From assembly GCA_963665705.1 (NCBI GenBank), contig OY762448.1, positions 5,022,001 through 5,086,000 on the forward strand: a stretch of DNA of 64,000 nucleotides, in the 5' to 3' direction. The DNA comes from Saccharicrinis sp963665705. Its GTDB lineage: Bacteria > Bacteroidota > Bacteroidia > Bacteroidales > Marinilabiliaceae. Shown here piece by piece: positions 52,412-62,074 of this stretch. Each line of letters begins with the position of its first letter. The first letter of the stretch is position 1. A model generated the notes under the pieces. It was not told where the DNA came from and made no database searches. It saw only the letters and a list, made by a program, of their open reading frames with translations. The position numbers and the translations under genes were made by a program.

Positions 52412-52417
52412 CAATTT

Positions 52418-52450
52418 AAGCTTCTATGGAAAACATGGAAGCTTTTTTAT
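52418..52450 (+). terminator. Rho-independent terminator of the tRNA-Glu/rpsT unit
   Basis: The arms AAGCTTCTATG and CATGGAAGCTT form an 11-bp stem (one T-G pair) with a 5-base loop. A run of six T and TATTTT follow. It lies six bases after the second tRNA. Confidence 0.85.
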
Positions 52451-52526
52451 TTTCATAATGTTTGGCAATGTTAAACCTGATGTTTATTTTTAAGGTATTT
52501 ATTACTAATATCTTTAAACCATTGCC

Positions 52527-53225
52527 ATGTCCTACCAAAAATTAAGCATTAAAAACTGGGCAGTTGAAGACCGCCCAAGAGAAAAATTACTTTCCAAAGG
52601 CATAACAAGCCTATCTAATGCTGAGTTAATAGCTATTTTAATTGGATCAGGAAACAGAGACGAATCTGCAGTTGATGTTTCTAAGAGAATTCTACACGAC
52701 GTAAATAATAATTTGAACGATCTTGGTAAAACAACTATTGAACATCTTCAGAAAAATTACAGAGGTATAGGTGAAGCTAAGGCTATTTCAATTGTGGCTG
52801 CTCTGGAACTAGGAAAAAGAAGAAAACTAAGCGACATTAGGGAAAAACCACAAATTAAAAGCAGCCATAATGTTTATGAATTAATGCATCCTGTATTATC
52901 AGATCTTCCTCATGAAGAATTTTGGATTTTATTACTTAATAGAGCTAACAAAGTAATATCTACTCAAAAGATCAGCCAAGGTGGGATATCAGGTACGGTA
53001 ATTGATTCAAGATTAATTATGAAAGTAGCAATAGATCAGTTAGCATCATCAATTATCCTCTGCCATAACCATCCATCAGGAAATTTATTACCTAGTCAAC
53101 AGGATAAATCCATAACTAATAAACTAATTGAGGCTGGTAAAATAATGGATATACCAGTTTTAGATCATTTAATAATTACAGAATCCGGATATTATAGTTT
53201 TGCTGATGAAGGTTTAATTTCGTGA
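52527..53225 (+). CDS. radC: RadC-family JAB/MPN+ domain protein
   Basis: The 232-residue protein has an N-terminal helix-hairpin-helix region (LSNAELIAILIGSG, YRGIGEAKAISIVAALELG) and a JAB1/MPN+ domain with the metal motif HNHPSGNLLPSQQD near residue 180. RadC proteins are often linked to DNA repair, though their role is uncertain. The gene ends two bases before the convergent glycosyltransferase stop. The start ATG at 52527 is the first in frame with the motif. Confidence 0.9.
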   Translation: MSYQKLSIKNWAVEDRPREKLLSKGITSLSNAELIAILIGSGNRDESAVDVSKRILHDVNNNLNDLGKTTIEHLQKNYRGIGEAKAISIVAALELGKRRKLSDIREKPQIKSSHNVYELMHPVLSDLPHEEFWILLLNRANKVISTQKISQGGISGTVIDSRLIMKVAIDQLASSIILCHNHPSGNLLPSQQDKSITNKLIEAGKIMDIPVLDHLIITESGYYSFADEGLIS

Positions 53226-53227
53226 AT

Positions 53228-54139
53228 TTAATAGATATTTGTGAAGAACCTTTTAATTAAAAGAGCCAACTTATATATTCCTATTTTTTCCAAAAATCGT
53301 CCAACTGTTAAATGTTTATCTATATTATTATATTGTTTTCTTATTTCAGTAAAGTAAAAATTCTCATCATAAATATTTGAAGCTCTATAATACTCCCACC
53401 ATAAATCATTGAATAATGATACATGTTGCCATGGTTTTTTAAAAACATAGTGAATAATACTCGGCTTTGTATTATCATCAAACTCTAATGCATTAATAGT
53501 ATAATTAAATTCTCTACTTAAAAAAAGAGTATTATTCTGATAAGCTATATTTAAAATATCCTGATCTACATACCGAAAAGACTTCCTTAGTAATTCCTTA
53601 TTCCCAAATAAAATACCTCCTTCAGAATTAATTTTTGACACATTAAATAATAAAACTCCTGAATTAAAATAATTAGACGGATCCACGTTTAGTTTCTTAA
53701 CATATCGTTGAAAATTTTTATTTACACTCGATAAATTGTCCCTTACTGCTCCTATAGCATAGCCTGAAATATCAATATTATATAGATTAGTCAGATCAGA
53801 AATAACTATTGTATCACAATCAAGATATAAAACTTTATCTTTTAGCTTAAAATATTCAGGAATCGCTAATCTAAAGTAATTTTCAATGGTAAAATCCTTC
53901 ACCTCATATTGCAAATCAAATAAAGTTCCCAGATTGATAAAATCAATAGAGTATGACTCAAAATTATTTATGGCTATTTTAGTTTTATTTATATTCTTTT
54001 CAGAAAGACGACCTTCCCTATAAAAAACATATATCTCATAAAACGTACTCTTCGCAGCATTCTTCAAAAGTGAGAAAATACATACATTCCCAGGAATCAC
54101 ATAATTATCATCAAAACAAAATACAATGGGAATTTTCAT
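53228..54139 (-). CDS. Family 8 glycosyltransferase
   Basis: The 303-residue protein has an N-terminal IPIVFCFDDNYVIPGNVCIFSL, the metal-binding LYLDCDTIVISDL with DxD, and YFNSGVLLFNVSKI. The late IIHYVFKKPWQ matches the GT8 His/Lys region. It would transfer galactose or glucose from UDP-sugar to a glycan. It is the last gene of a three-gene minus-strand block for surface polysaccharide, directly after a flippase. No membrane helix is clear. Confidence 0.85.
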   Translation of the reverse strand: MKIPIVFCFDDNYVIPGNVCIFSLLKNAAKSTFYEIYVFYREGRLSEKNINKTKIAINNFESYSIDFINLGTLFDLQYEVKDFTIENYFRLAIPEYFKLKDKVLYLDCDTIVISDLTNLYNIDISGYAIGAVRDNLSSVNKNFQRYVKKLNVDPSNYFNSGVLLFNVSKINSEGGILFGNKELLRKSFRYVDQDILNIAYQNNTLFLSREFNYTINALEFDDNTKPSIIHYVFKKPWQHVSLFNDLWWEYYRASNIYDENFYFTEIRKQYNNIDKHLTVGRFLEKIGIYKLALLIKRFFTNIY

Positions 54140-55420
54140 TTATTTTATATATTTTCTGTAAATGTATTGAGTTACTATTAAATACATTAATGTATTAATT
54201 AAATATGGTAGTGTACAATTTTCAATCCCTAAAAGAGGTATAAGATAATAAATCAATAGCGCATAGAACACAGCCATTACTAATTCTGAAATAATATATA
54301 TTTTAATTTTTTCTTTAATTATAAATGTCACAGCGTAAAACCAATTAAATAATCTGATAATATCTCCCAAATTTTGATAAAGAAACAAATTATGCATTTC
54401 TTCGAATTCAGATGTAAACAAGATTGAAACAATCATTCTCCTAAAAACATATACGATAGATACACCCAATATTATAATTGGCATTGCGATTTTAAGGGTG
54501 TCATTTATCTTCCTATTTAGCTCCTCTCCCGATTGATTTTTCGAAATTAAAGGGATATAATAAAGACTTAATGTTGACACGGCTAATCCAAAAATAGTTT
54601 TTGAAATTCTTGATATTCCATCCCACAAACCTGCATCACTTAAGGAGTATTCGCTAATAATTATATTTCTTATAATTATTGAAATTAATGGTGAAATACA
54701 AGATGCTATTAATAGCATAAATCCAAAACCTAAGATTCGTTTATTTATGTAACCAGAAAATTGAAATTTCCTTATTACCTCAATTATTTCATTTTTGCAG
54801 AAGATAAATACAGCAAAAATATTAATACAGGCAGAAATATATTGAGCTACTATAGCACCCTCAACCTTCCAAATATATATACACGGTATACTGATAATAA
54901 AATTAGAAAGTATAATAATCACATTTAACCTTATAAATAGACTATATTTTTTTCTTCCATTTAAATAGGCAAGTAAAACATTACTTGAAGATATTGAAAA
55001 GAATATAATCCCTCCTACCCTAAACCATTTTGCATAAATAACATCATTAAGAATAATCCCAGAAAAATAATCAGCAAATACATAAGACAGCATTGAGGCT
55101 ATAACGCTAAGCAAAAAAGTAATCAACAAAGCATTACCTAATACTAACCTGCTTCGATTAGGAGACGATGAATATACGGAAATTAACTTTGTAACTCCCT
55201 GATTTACGCCACCGCCAGCTACATTAACTGCAATTTGAATAAAACTCCCAAACTGCCCCAACAATGCAATTCCAGTAGTACCTAGCCATACTGAAAGGAT
55301 TTTAATATTCAGTATTCCAACAATAAACCGTATTAATACCTGAGATGAGTTTTTTAAGGATACTTTTAAAAAGTCATTTCCTTTTATGCTTTCAATGATA
55401 TGTTTAGAGACTACTTTCAA
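54140..55420 (-). CDS. Wzx-type polysaccharide/O-antigen flippase
   Basis: This 426-residue membrane protein has about 12 TM helices and the polysaccharide-biosynthesis/MATE-like fold of Wzx. The N-terminal part (SQVLIRFIVGILNIKILSVWLGTTGIALLGQF) is typical of O-antigen translocases. It should flip undecaprenol-linked repeat units across the inner membrane. It overlaps the preceding glycosyltransferase by 4 bases and is followed directly by the GT8 gene. Confidence 0.85.
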   Translation of the reverse strand: MKVVSKHIIESIKGNDFLKVSLKNSSQVLIRFIVGILNIKILSVWLGTTGIALLGQFGSFIQIAVNVAGGGVNQGVTKLISVYSSSPNRSRLVLGNALLITFLLSVIASMLSYVFADYFSGIILNDVIYAKWFRVGGIIFFSISSSNVLLAYLNGRKKYSLFIRLNVIIILSNFIISIPCIYIWKVEGAIVAQYISACINIFAVFIFCKNEIIEVIRKFQFSGYINKRILGFGFMLLIASCISPLISIIIRNIIISEYSLSDAGLWDGISRISKTIFGLAVSTLSLYYIPLISKNQSGEELNRKINDTLKIAMPIIILGVSIVYVFRRMIVSILFTSEFEEMHNLFLYQNLGDIIRLFNWFYAVTFIIKEKIKIYIISELVMAVFYALLIYYLIPLLGIENCTLPYLINTLMYLIVTQYIYRKYIK

Positions 55421-56514
55421 ATGCTTTTACTTTTCCAAAAATCTAAATATTTCTGAGCTACTTTAATGCAATCATGATGTTTTACGACAAATTCTCGACT
55501 CTTTAAAGCTCTCATTTTTAATTGACTTTTATTTTCTAAGATCTGCTCGAACGTATGAAACATTTCATTTTTTGAAGTATTCAAATCAATAATTGGTCTG
55601 TTATTAAACTCCCCTAATGATTCATATAACTGATCATCTCCACAACCTCCAACTATTAAACCTTTTGCCATAGCAATTAATCCATTAATTCCAACTCCAC
55701 TTGAATAAAGCTGATCGCATAATATATGAGAATTATTTAACAAATTAGTATATTCATTAAAAGGTACCGAATGCACCTGGGTAACCTCAATATCATTAGG
55801 GTATTTCTTTTCTAAATCTAATAATACATCAAGAATCTTATCTATACCTTTAATTAAAACCCGATCTTTCATCAGGCCTACAAAAACCTTTACCTTAGTA
55901 ATATCGAGTCCTACAGTATTTATATATTTATACTCACTAGTATCTATTGGTAAAGGAATAAAGATAGTTTTTGTAGGGAATGTATTATTATAAGCTTCAT
56001 AATAACCATTTGACGTTGCAATTATTCCATCACATGATTTACTTATTTTCCTTTCTAGTTTAGCTAATTGTTTATTATTAGCTAATTGTTTGATACTAGA
56101 AATATATGGATCACACTGAATGTTTGGATGATAGAAAACAGAATGCTTTAATTTCCCCTTTAAAGCGTAGTTTACATAGGTATAATCCATTCCTGTTGCA
56201 CACACAAAAATTTTATCATTTTTTCTTTTTAAGAAATCAAAATAAATACTTGATAAAAAAGGTGATGACATTAAAAAATTATGTGATATCATTTGTACAA
56301 CATCATAACCTATCAAATTAGGATAAATTTTATACAACTTATGAAGAAATGCTATGCGCCTGTACTTATCAGGTTGTTTTAGATCTACATCCCTTGGAAT
56401 ACCCTTCCATCCGTCACCTTCAGAAGCAACAGTCACCTGAATACCCAACGCTCTTAATCCTTTTGCTAAATTATAATGAAAACCACTATAATCCCCTAAT
56501 AAAAGTACTTTCAT
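55417..56514 (-). CDS. Glycosyltransferase (GT4-like fold)
   Basis: A 365-residue GT-B like protein. The N-terminal KVLLLGDYSGFHYNLAKGLRALG gives the acceptor-domain Rossmann start, DGIIATSNGYYEAY is in the linker, and VKVFVGLMKDRVLIKGIDKILDVLLDLE opens the donor domain. The EX7E-like region around GLIAMAKGLIVGGCGDD is weak but in place. It would add a sugar to the repeat unit. It starts the minus-strand block, and a TATGTTTG box on the minus strand (56540-56547) may be its -7 element. Confidence 0.7.
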   Translation of the reverse strand: MKVLLLGDYSGFHYNLAKGLRALGIQVTVASEGDGWKGIPRDVDLKQPDKYRRIAFLHKLYKIYPNLIGYDVVQMISHNFLMSSPFLSSIYFDFLKRKNDKIFVCATGMDYTYVNYALKGKLKHSVFYHPNIQCDPYISSIKQLANNKQLAKLERKISKSCDGIIATSNGYYEAYNNTFPTKTIFIPLPIDTSEYKYINTVGLDITKVKVFVGLMKDRVLIKGIDKILDVLLDLEKKYPNDIEVTQVHSVPFNEYTNLLNNSHILCDQLYSSGVGINGLIAMAKGLIVGGCGDDQLYESLGEFNNRPIIDLNTSKNEMFHTFEQILENKSQLKMRALKSREFVVKHHDCIKVAQKYLDFWKSKSI

Positions 56515-56592
56515 ATATTTGTTGTAAAAACATACAATACAAACATAATAATACCAAAATTATTTTGTTCTTAATGAATAAAAAGACTTTCT

Positions 56593-57789
56593 GTGGAAAA
56601 TAAGAAGAAAAAGATTTTAATATTACCCGGAATATTTGATCATATTGATCTAATAAAAGAAGCACGAAAACGAAATTTTGAAATAACAACTTGTGATAAT
56701 CAACCTAATAACATTGGCCATATTCATGCAGACCATTACGCAAATATTGATATCCTGGATTATAATCATTTGAAGGATTTTGTATTGAGTGAAAAATTTG
56801 ATTTTATTGCAGGTTTTAGTACAGATATAGGGGCATTAGCTGCAGATTATTTAAATAAACAAATAGGATTAATCCTAAATTCCAATGATGCGGTTCCTAT
56901 AATGACAAACAAAAAGAAATTTCGACAATTTCTTAAAAACAATGGTTTTTATGTACCTGAATTTAAAATTTTAAAAACAATAGATGATCTTAATTCTCTT
57001 AACATAAAATTTCCTGCTATAATAAAACCCGTAGATAGAGCTGGAAGTAAAGGAGTTAGTTTAGTTACAAATTTGAATGAGGTAAAATCCAGAATTTCAG
57101 AAGTTTTAGGGCTTTCTTTTTCAGGTGAAATAATAATTGAAGAGTATATTAACTCTAAATTTAAACATATACATGGTGATGCTCTTGTTCAAAACGGTAA
57201 AATAATATTTTGCTGCTTGGGAGACCAGCATTTCGGTAACGGAAATATGGATTTCTCCCCTATAGCTACTATTTTTCCATCAAAGGCTCCTCAAAAAATT
57301 AAAGACCAGATAAAAGAAAATCTTCAATTATTTATTTCAAAAGTAGGATATAGAAATGGTGCAATAAATATAGAAGTAAGAGTTGATTCAAAAAACAATA
57401 TCTATTTCATTGAATTAGCACCTCGTCATGGCGGAAATTTCATTGCTAAAACTATTTCATACTTCTGCAATACAGACTTAATTTCATCCTACCTTGATAT
57501 AATAACAGGAAAAAAAGTTAAGATTAATTCTAAACCAACTCCTAACTCTTTCACTTTTCAATTCTCATTAAGATCGTATGTTGAAGGAATTTATAGTTCA
57601 ACATCCCTGAATCTAGATAACTATATAATTGTTGATAGTTTTCAAATTAAAAAGAAAGGAGATGCAATTTCCGTTAATAATGGTCCAGATAATATTATTT
57701 CTGTATACATAATTAAAACAACCAATTATGACCTAATACTCGAATTGATTTTAAACACAAACAAATATTTTCAGATAAATTTATTGTAG
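56593..57789 (+). CDS. ATP-grasp family enzyme
   Basis: The 398-residue protein begins with a GTG at 56593; an ATG 17 bases earlier closes at once. A Rossmann-like start KKILILPGIFDHIDLIKEARKR is followed by FPAIIKPVDRAGSKGVSLV, the ATP-grasp loop, and IIIEEYINSKFKHIHGDALV. NIEVRVDSKNNIYFIELAPRHGG holds the metal-binding Glu and Asn-like region. Such enzymes ligate a carboxylate to an amine. In a polysaccharide locus it may attach an amino acid to a sugar (inference). Divergent from the glycosyltransferase gene. Confidence 0.75.
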   Translation: MENKKKKILILPGIFDHIDLIKEARKRNFEITTCDNQPNNIGHIHADHYANIDILDYNHLKDFVLSEKFDFIAGFSTDIGALAADYLNKQIGLILNSNDAVPIMTNKKKFRQFLKNNGFYVPEFKILKTIDDLNSLNIKFPAIIKPVDRAGSKGVSLVTNLNEVKSRISEVLGLSFSGEIIIEEYINSKFKHIHGDALVQNGKIIFCCLGDQHFGNGNMDFSPIATIFPSKAPQKIKDQIKENLQLFISKVGYRNGAINIEVRVDSKNNIYFIELAPRHGGNFIAKTISYFCNTDLISSYLDIITGKKVKINSKPTPNSFTFQFSLRSYVEGIYSSTSLNLDNYIIVDSFQIKKKGDAISVNNGPDNIISVYIIKTTNYDLILELILNTNKYFQINLL

Positions 57790-57888
57790 CGAAAAAACAT
57801 ACCTAATTGATCTAAAAAGACTATAACTTATTAAGTTTAAACATTAAGAGAAAGTTCCATATAAACATCACTTATACAGCTAGCTATA

Positions 57889-59397
57889 TCAGTTTTGCTT
57901 CCAAATAGTTACTTTACCATTTGATTTAACCATTTTTACACCTGACATAAACTCCGGATGATATTTTAGCAACTTCTGATTAAATGTTTTATTATAAGTT
58001 ACTATCGCATCATATTTTTTAGTCATAATGTCAGAATAATATTGAAAAGTATGCCCCCCAATACGAAAAACATCTCTAGGCCAACCCATTTGTGGTATAT
58101 TCCGACCAGACTCACAAATAACTAAAACTTTATCCTCCGTTGATATATGCTTATCTAGAAAGGTCCTGCTTTCTTTAAATGATTGAATAATAAGATCCTC
58201 TCCTCCATTCAACTGATTTGAAAAAACAGGATCATATCGTTTATATTGACTCTTAAAAACAAAAAAAAGACTCGCCACAAAAAGCAATATTAAAGCAACT
58301 CTTCTTTTTAGGATAGAAACTTTAGAGAAATCAATATTAAATAACATATAAATCAATAAAGTTGTCAAGACAGGTAACCAAACATCTATAGAGTAATATT
58401 CATGAATCCCTACATTTTCAAGCATTATTGCAGAAAAAAGAAAAGAGCCAATAATATTTATGCCAATCCAAATAAAGAAGATATTCAGTACTTTTTTTCT
58501 GCTTAATTGCTTTATAAATAAATATGTTAAACTAACAAAAAGAAATAGATAGGGCGGTGGCAAAACAACACGAGGGTAAACTCTTAAAATATGAATTATT
58601 TGTATGATAGCATCCTTAAGTGATTTTATATAATCAGGATAATTTAGAAATACAGAACCATAAGTTTTAGCTAACATCTGGTTATATGCAAAATAACTTA
58701 AAACACAGCTTATAGAAATCATGATATATATAACCTTGTTTTCGAATCTCTTATTTTTAATACTTATTACAACAAATGTTGCTAATAAAGCAATAATTGG
58801 TATAAGTTGTATAAAACGAATTAGTGCTGCTAGAGTTAGGAAAATCAAACCCAAATTAAATTTTCTATTGTTTCCGTCACCATAAAAGAAATAAATAAGG
58901 TAAGAAAGCCCTATAATAAAAATATTAAATGTGGTAGCGCATATGTGAAAATTATCTTGATAGAAACAATAACAGGGCTGTAAATAAACAAAACAACAAA
59001 TTAAAAAGGCAATCCCTTTTCCTTTTATTTGAAGTATTGATTTATATAAAAACAAGAATGAAAGAAAACTAAATAACAATGTTATCAATCGATATATCAA
59101 TGGTGATACACTTCCTGTTAACTTAAATCCTATAGCTACTATATAATAAAATATTGGAAAGTCACATGCAGTAATTCCTTTAGGATCTTTTAATTCTACT
59201 TCTGGAGGTAATCCTGGATTTAAAGAAAAAGTTTTAGGATGAAAAAAATCAAATCCATTATCAACAAAACCCTGAGCTAAAGCATAATGATCTGCATGAG
59301 CCCAAGCAAAAGCACTCATAGGCATTTTATCAATGCTCATACTGTGAAGAATAATTGATATCAATACAAGAATACCAAACGGGATGTAATTTTTCAT
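57889..59397 (-). CDS. GT39-like membrane protein
   Basis: The 502-residue protein has about 11 TM helices and an early luminal stretch (AWAHADHYALAQGFVDNGFD and ITACDFPIFYYIVAIGF) like the GT-C glycosyltransferases of the dolichyl-phosphate-mannose transferase class. The soluble C-terminus ends VRSNGKVTIWKQN-like. It would use polyprenyl-phosphate sugars at the outer face. The 98-base gap before the FemAB gene (59398-59494) contains nothing I can name. I am not sure of the exact family. Confidence 0.55.
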   Translation of the reverse strand: MKNYIPFGILVLISIILHSMSIDKMPMSAFAWAHADHYALAQGFVDNGFDFFHPKTFSLNPGLPPEVELKDPKGITACDFPIFYYIVAIGFKLTGSVSPLIYRLITLLFSFLSFLFLYKSILQIKGKGIAFLICCFVYLQPCYCFYQDNFHICATTFNIFIIGLSYLIYFFYGDGNNRKFNLGLIFLTLAALIRFIQLIPIIALLATFVVISIKNKRFENKVIYIMISISCVLSYFAYNQMLAKTYGSVFLNYPDYIKSLKDAIIQIIHILRVYPRVVLPPPYLFLFVSLTYLFIKQLSRKKVLNIFFIWIGINIIGSFLFSAIMLENVGIHEYYSIDVWLPVLTTLLIYMLFNIDFSKVSILKRRVALILLFVASLFFVFKSQYKRYDPVFSNQLNGGEDLIIQSFKESRTFLDKHISTEDKVLVICESGRNIPQMGWPRDVFRIGGHTFQYYSDIMTKKYDAIVTYNKTFNQKLLKYHPEFMSGVKMVKSNGKVTIWKQN

Positions 59398-59494
59398 TTA
59401 CCTACAAAATTAAAATGTACAGAAATAAACAACGACTCAAGGCCATAATGGCACATATCTCATTCGTGAATATATTAGATAAATAATAGTATTT

Positions 59495-60445
59495 CTATTC
59501 AATCCTATATTTAGTTAAATATTTAAAGGTATTAAATACAACTCCTCTGGCACCGAAACCTTCCTTTTGCCTTATTAAACCTTCGTATAAAAACAAACCA
59601 CTATTTAAATTTGAAGACCCAAAATCAACATATTTGAATGTGTTTTTGTACTTATTTATGATATAACTATAACAATTGTCAATAGCTCCTTTTTCCAATC
59701 CTTCTTGATTTGAATGAGCATATTGAATCTTGATTATATTTTTATATTTAAAAATAACAGCTCCTGCAACAATTCTATTGTTAATACAAGTTGCGTATAA
59801 CTTTATTTGATTAGGGAACAGCTTATGTAATTTTAGAATTTCACTTAAGGAATGGACAGGTGTTGCTTTATATTTATCTTGCATATTATTGATCATTATA
59901 CTCCAAAATCCATCCCAATCATTTGATTCATTAGTTACCACTCCTTCTTTCAATGACTTTACATAATTCCGTTTACGATTTCTTGAAATATTTATTTGTC
60001 CAGAAAGATCTAAACACGATGATAAATTAACACTGACAGTTTGGGCATTAACCCGATACATAACATATAACTCCTCGTCACCAAAAGAAGTTTTATAGAT
60101 CTGAGGTACTGGCTTATAAAAAACAACATCTATATTATTTAAATCAAGGTAATTATTAAAATTATTAAAATACAGAATAAACTTAACACTATCTGTTTCT
60201 TCTAAAGTTAAGATACCTCCAAAAGTCAAGCCTTGATGGCTATAAAAAGTATTATCTAAATAATTCCCCGGGAAAACGGCTTTTAATTTATAGTTTTCAT
60301 AGAGCATTAAAGAATAATCATCAAATTTATTAGTGTGATATTCCATAAAGTCTCTTTCAAAAAGAAATGTTCCATTTTTAGTTTCTGACACAAAACCATC
60401 CCATTCTTTTTTACGATCAGAGGTATATCTTACTACTTCAATCAT
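59495..60445 (-). CDS. FemAB/GNAT-like N-acyltransferase
   Basis: A 316-residue protein with an N-terminal MIEVVRYTSDRKKEWDGFVSE and SHQGLTFGGI, typical of the first GNAT-like half of FemAB proteins. The second half contains LYATCINNRIVAGAVIFKYKN, KIQYAHSNQEGLEKGA and YVDFGSSN. It may acylate the amino sugar made by the neighbouring aminotransferase and ketoisomerase genes, or add an amino acid. It overlaps the next ketoisomerase gene by 8 bases. The donor is unknown. Confidence 0.65.
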   Translation of the reverse strand: MIEVVRYTSDRKKEWDGFVSETKNGTFLFERDFMEYHTNKFDDYSLMLYENYKLKAVFPGNYLDNTFYSHQGLTFGGILTLEETDSVKFILYFNNFNNYLDLNNIDVVFYKPVPQIYKTSFGDEELYVMYRVNAQTVSVNLSSCLDLSGQINISRNRKRNYVKSLKEGVVTNESNDWDGFWSIMINNMQDKYKATPVHSLSEILKLHKLFPNQIKLYATCINNRIVAGAVIFKYKNIIKIQYAHSNQEGLEKGAIDNCYSYIINKYKNTFKYVDFGSSNLNSGLFLYEGLIRQKEGFGARGVVFNTFKYLTKYRIE

Positions 60446-60845
60446 TTGCTAATTTAAAACTTTTATAATCTCTAATGTAGTCACTTTCTTCATAAATTCC
60501 GGAATTCATTACCAGAACAACACTTCCTGTACTAAAATCATATAACTCCCTCCAAATGCCAGAAACAATATGCAGCCCCTTATCGGGAGAATTAAGAAAT
60601 ATTTTCTTTTTACTTATTCCATCATCAATTAACACCTCAAAACTACCACTAACAGCAACTACAATTTCATGTTGATGAATATGTGCATGTCCTCCTCTTT
60701 CTGCTCCAGATGGAATATCATAGGTAAAGTAAACTCTTTTTATATCAAACGGAATCAATTTGTCAGATTCCAAAAACGAAAGAGACCCTCTTTCTGAAGT
60801 AATTTTAGGAATATCGATTACTTTACAATTTTGGATTGTACTCAT
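60438..60845 (-). CDS. FdtA/WxcM-like sugar 3,4-ketoisomerase
   Basis: This 135-residue cupin has RGSLSFLESDKLIPFDIKRVYF at residues 19-40 and ERGGHAHIHQHE with the HAH pair typical of the dTDP-4-keto-6-deoxyglucose 3,4-ketoisomerase family, followed by SGSFEVLIDDG. It would convert the 4-keto to the 3-keto sugar for the aminotransferase encoded at 62075. Two such genes occur within 1.2 kb. The stop/start spacing to the methyltransferase gene is two bases. Confidence 0.8.
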   Translation of the reverse strand: MSTIQNCKVIDIPKITSERGSLSFLESDKLIPFDIKRVYFTYDIPSGAERGGHAHIHQHEIVVAVSGSFEVLIDDGISKKKIFLNSPDKGLHIVSGIWRELYDFSTGSVVLVMNSGIYEESDYIRDYKSFKLAND

Positions 60846-60847
60846 AC

Positions 60848-61579
60848 TTATTTTTTACAAACAAAAATTATTTCATATGGATCAAAACCATAATTATTGT
60901 TTTGCGCCTCATGAAATGCTAAAACATCTACATGAAATCCAGCTTCTTCTAATCTCTTCTTTAAGCCTGATTCTGAATATATTCTCACATGATCTTCTTG
61001 CCCAAAGTGAACTCTCCTATCTTCTTCATTAACAATCGAATAATTCTCATATATTTCACCCTCTTTGAATGGTGTTTGAATTAAACAAACACCTTCATTT
61101 TTTATCACTCTAAATAATTCACTTATTGCTTTAGCATCATCTACTACATGTTCCAAAATATGATAACATATAATTAAATCGAAAAAAGAGTCCACGACGT
61201 CAATATCGGTTATATTAAATTGATAATTTGCAATAAAATCTCCTGATAAATCAGTTGGGAAATATTCAATATCTTCTTTTAGCAAATTTCGATAAATACT
61301 TCTTGATGGAGAGAAATCTAAAACTCTCATTTTTTTCTTTAGGTAAACGTCCCTTAACAACAACCACAACCGTCTGTTTCTAGCTAAGCTTCCACATGCA
61401 GGACAAATCTTTTCTATCCCAAAACTTTGAAACTTACTTAATTTTCTTTCACAAACATTACAAGTATATGTATTCCCTTTGTATAAAAGATAATGTATAT
61501 ATCTCAGCTGAGATTCAATTCTAAATAATAAGGAATGGGGTATTATTTTCCTGATAATATTCTTTAAAAATATGTACAT
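60848..61579 (-). CDS. Class I SAM methyltransferase with Zn-ribbon N-terminus
   Basis: The ATG at 61579 (one base after the stop of the previous gene) gives 243 residues. Other ATGs (61615, 61624) would overlap it. An N-terminal CNVCERKL...ICPACGSLARNR is a two-CxxC zinc ribbon. The methyltransferase motifs are RVLDFSPSRSIYRNLL (motif I), YFPTDLSG, and FDLIICYHILEHVVDD. FCHEA-like EAQNNNYGFDPYEI ends the chain. It could methylate a sugar or lipid-linked glycan. No closer assignment is possible. Confidence 0.75.
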   Translation of the reverse strand: MYIFLKNIIRKIIPHSLLFRIESQLRYIHYLLYKGNTYTCNVCERKLSKFQSFGIEKICPACGSLARNRRLWLLLRDVYLKKKMRVLDFSPSRSIYRNLLKEDIEYFPTDLSGDFIANYQFNITDIDVVDSFFDLIICYHILEHVVDDAKAISELFRVIKNEGVCLIQTPFKEGEIYENYSIVNEEDRRVHFGQEDHVRIYSESGLKKRLEEAGFHVDVLAFHEAQNNNYGFDPYEIIFVCKK

Positions 61580-61580
61580 A

Positions 61581-61997
61581 TTATCGTAAATATATTTTTT
61601 TAAAACCCGAAACATATTCTCCAATATCCCTTATATACATACTTTCTTCATATTTAGTATCAGCAACTACCAAACAAATGCTATTTGATAAAAACCCACC
61701 TATTTTTCGCCATGTATATGGAGGAATTAGAAGCCCTTTATTTGTTTCTGTTAATTGAATGGTTTGTTTTTCTTTCCCTCTGGTAATTTCCACAGTAATT
61801 CCTCCTGACAAAGGAAGAATAAACTCAGTAGTATTTTTAAAAGCATGTCCTCCTCTTTCTTCCCCGCCTGGCACATCGTAAATCCAGTAAACCCTTTTTA
61901 TTTTAAATGGAATCTGATGATCATCTTCTAAAAAACTTAAATTACCTCGCAAATCTTTAATTTTAGGAAGTTCTATGAACCTAACCTCGTTATCCAT
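61581..61997 (-). CDS. FdtA/WxcM-like cupin with altered HxH motif
   Basis: A 138-residue paralogue of the gene at 60438, with RGNLSFLEDDHQIPFKIKRVYW and ERGGHAFKNTTEFILPLSGG. Where the sister and known members have HAH, this one has HAF, so the second catalytic His is replaced by Phe. The rest of the cupin is well preserved. It may have another ketoisomerase specificity or only a binding role. It opens the minus-strand block next to the divergent aminotransferase gene. Confidence 0.7.
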   Translation of the reverse strand: MDNEVRFIELPKIKDLRGNLSFLEDDHQIPFKIKRVYWIYDVPGGEERGGHAFKNTTEFILPLSGGITVEITRGKEKQTIQLTETNKGLLIPPYTWRKIGGFLSNSICLVVADTKYEESMYIRDIGEYVSGFKKIYLR

Positions 61998-62008
61998 ATC
62001 AGATTTCT

Positions 62009-62027
62009 TATCTTTGATTCAAATATA
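62009..62027. promoter_or_regulatory. Divergent -7 boxes in the ketoisomerase/aminotransferase gap
   Basis: TATCTTTG at 62009-62016 on the plus strand and TATATTTG at 62020-62027 on the minus strand both fit TANNTTTG. A TTTG element at the matching distance is not clear for either. The pair may drive the two divergent sugar-modification units. Confidence 0.4.
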
Positions 62028-62074
62028 AATAATATAACGTAAGTACAGATTGTTTAGTATAAGCAAGAAACATA

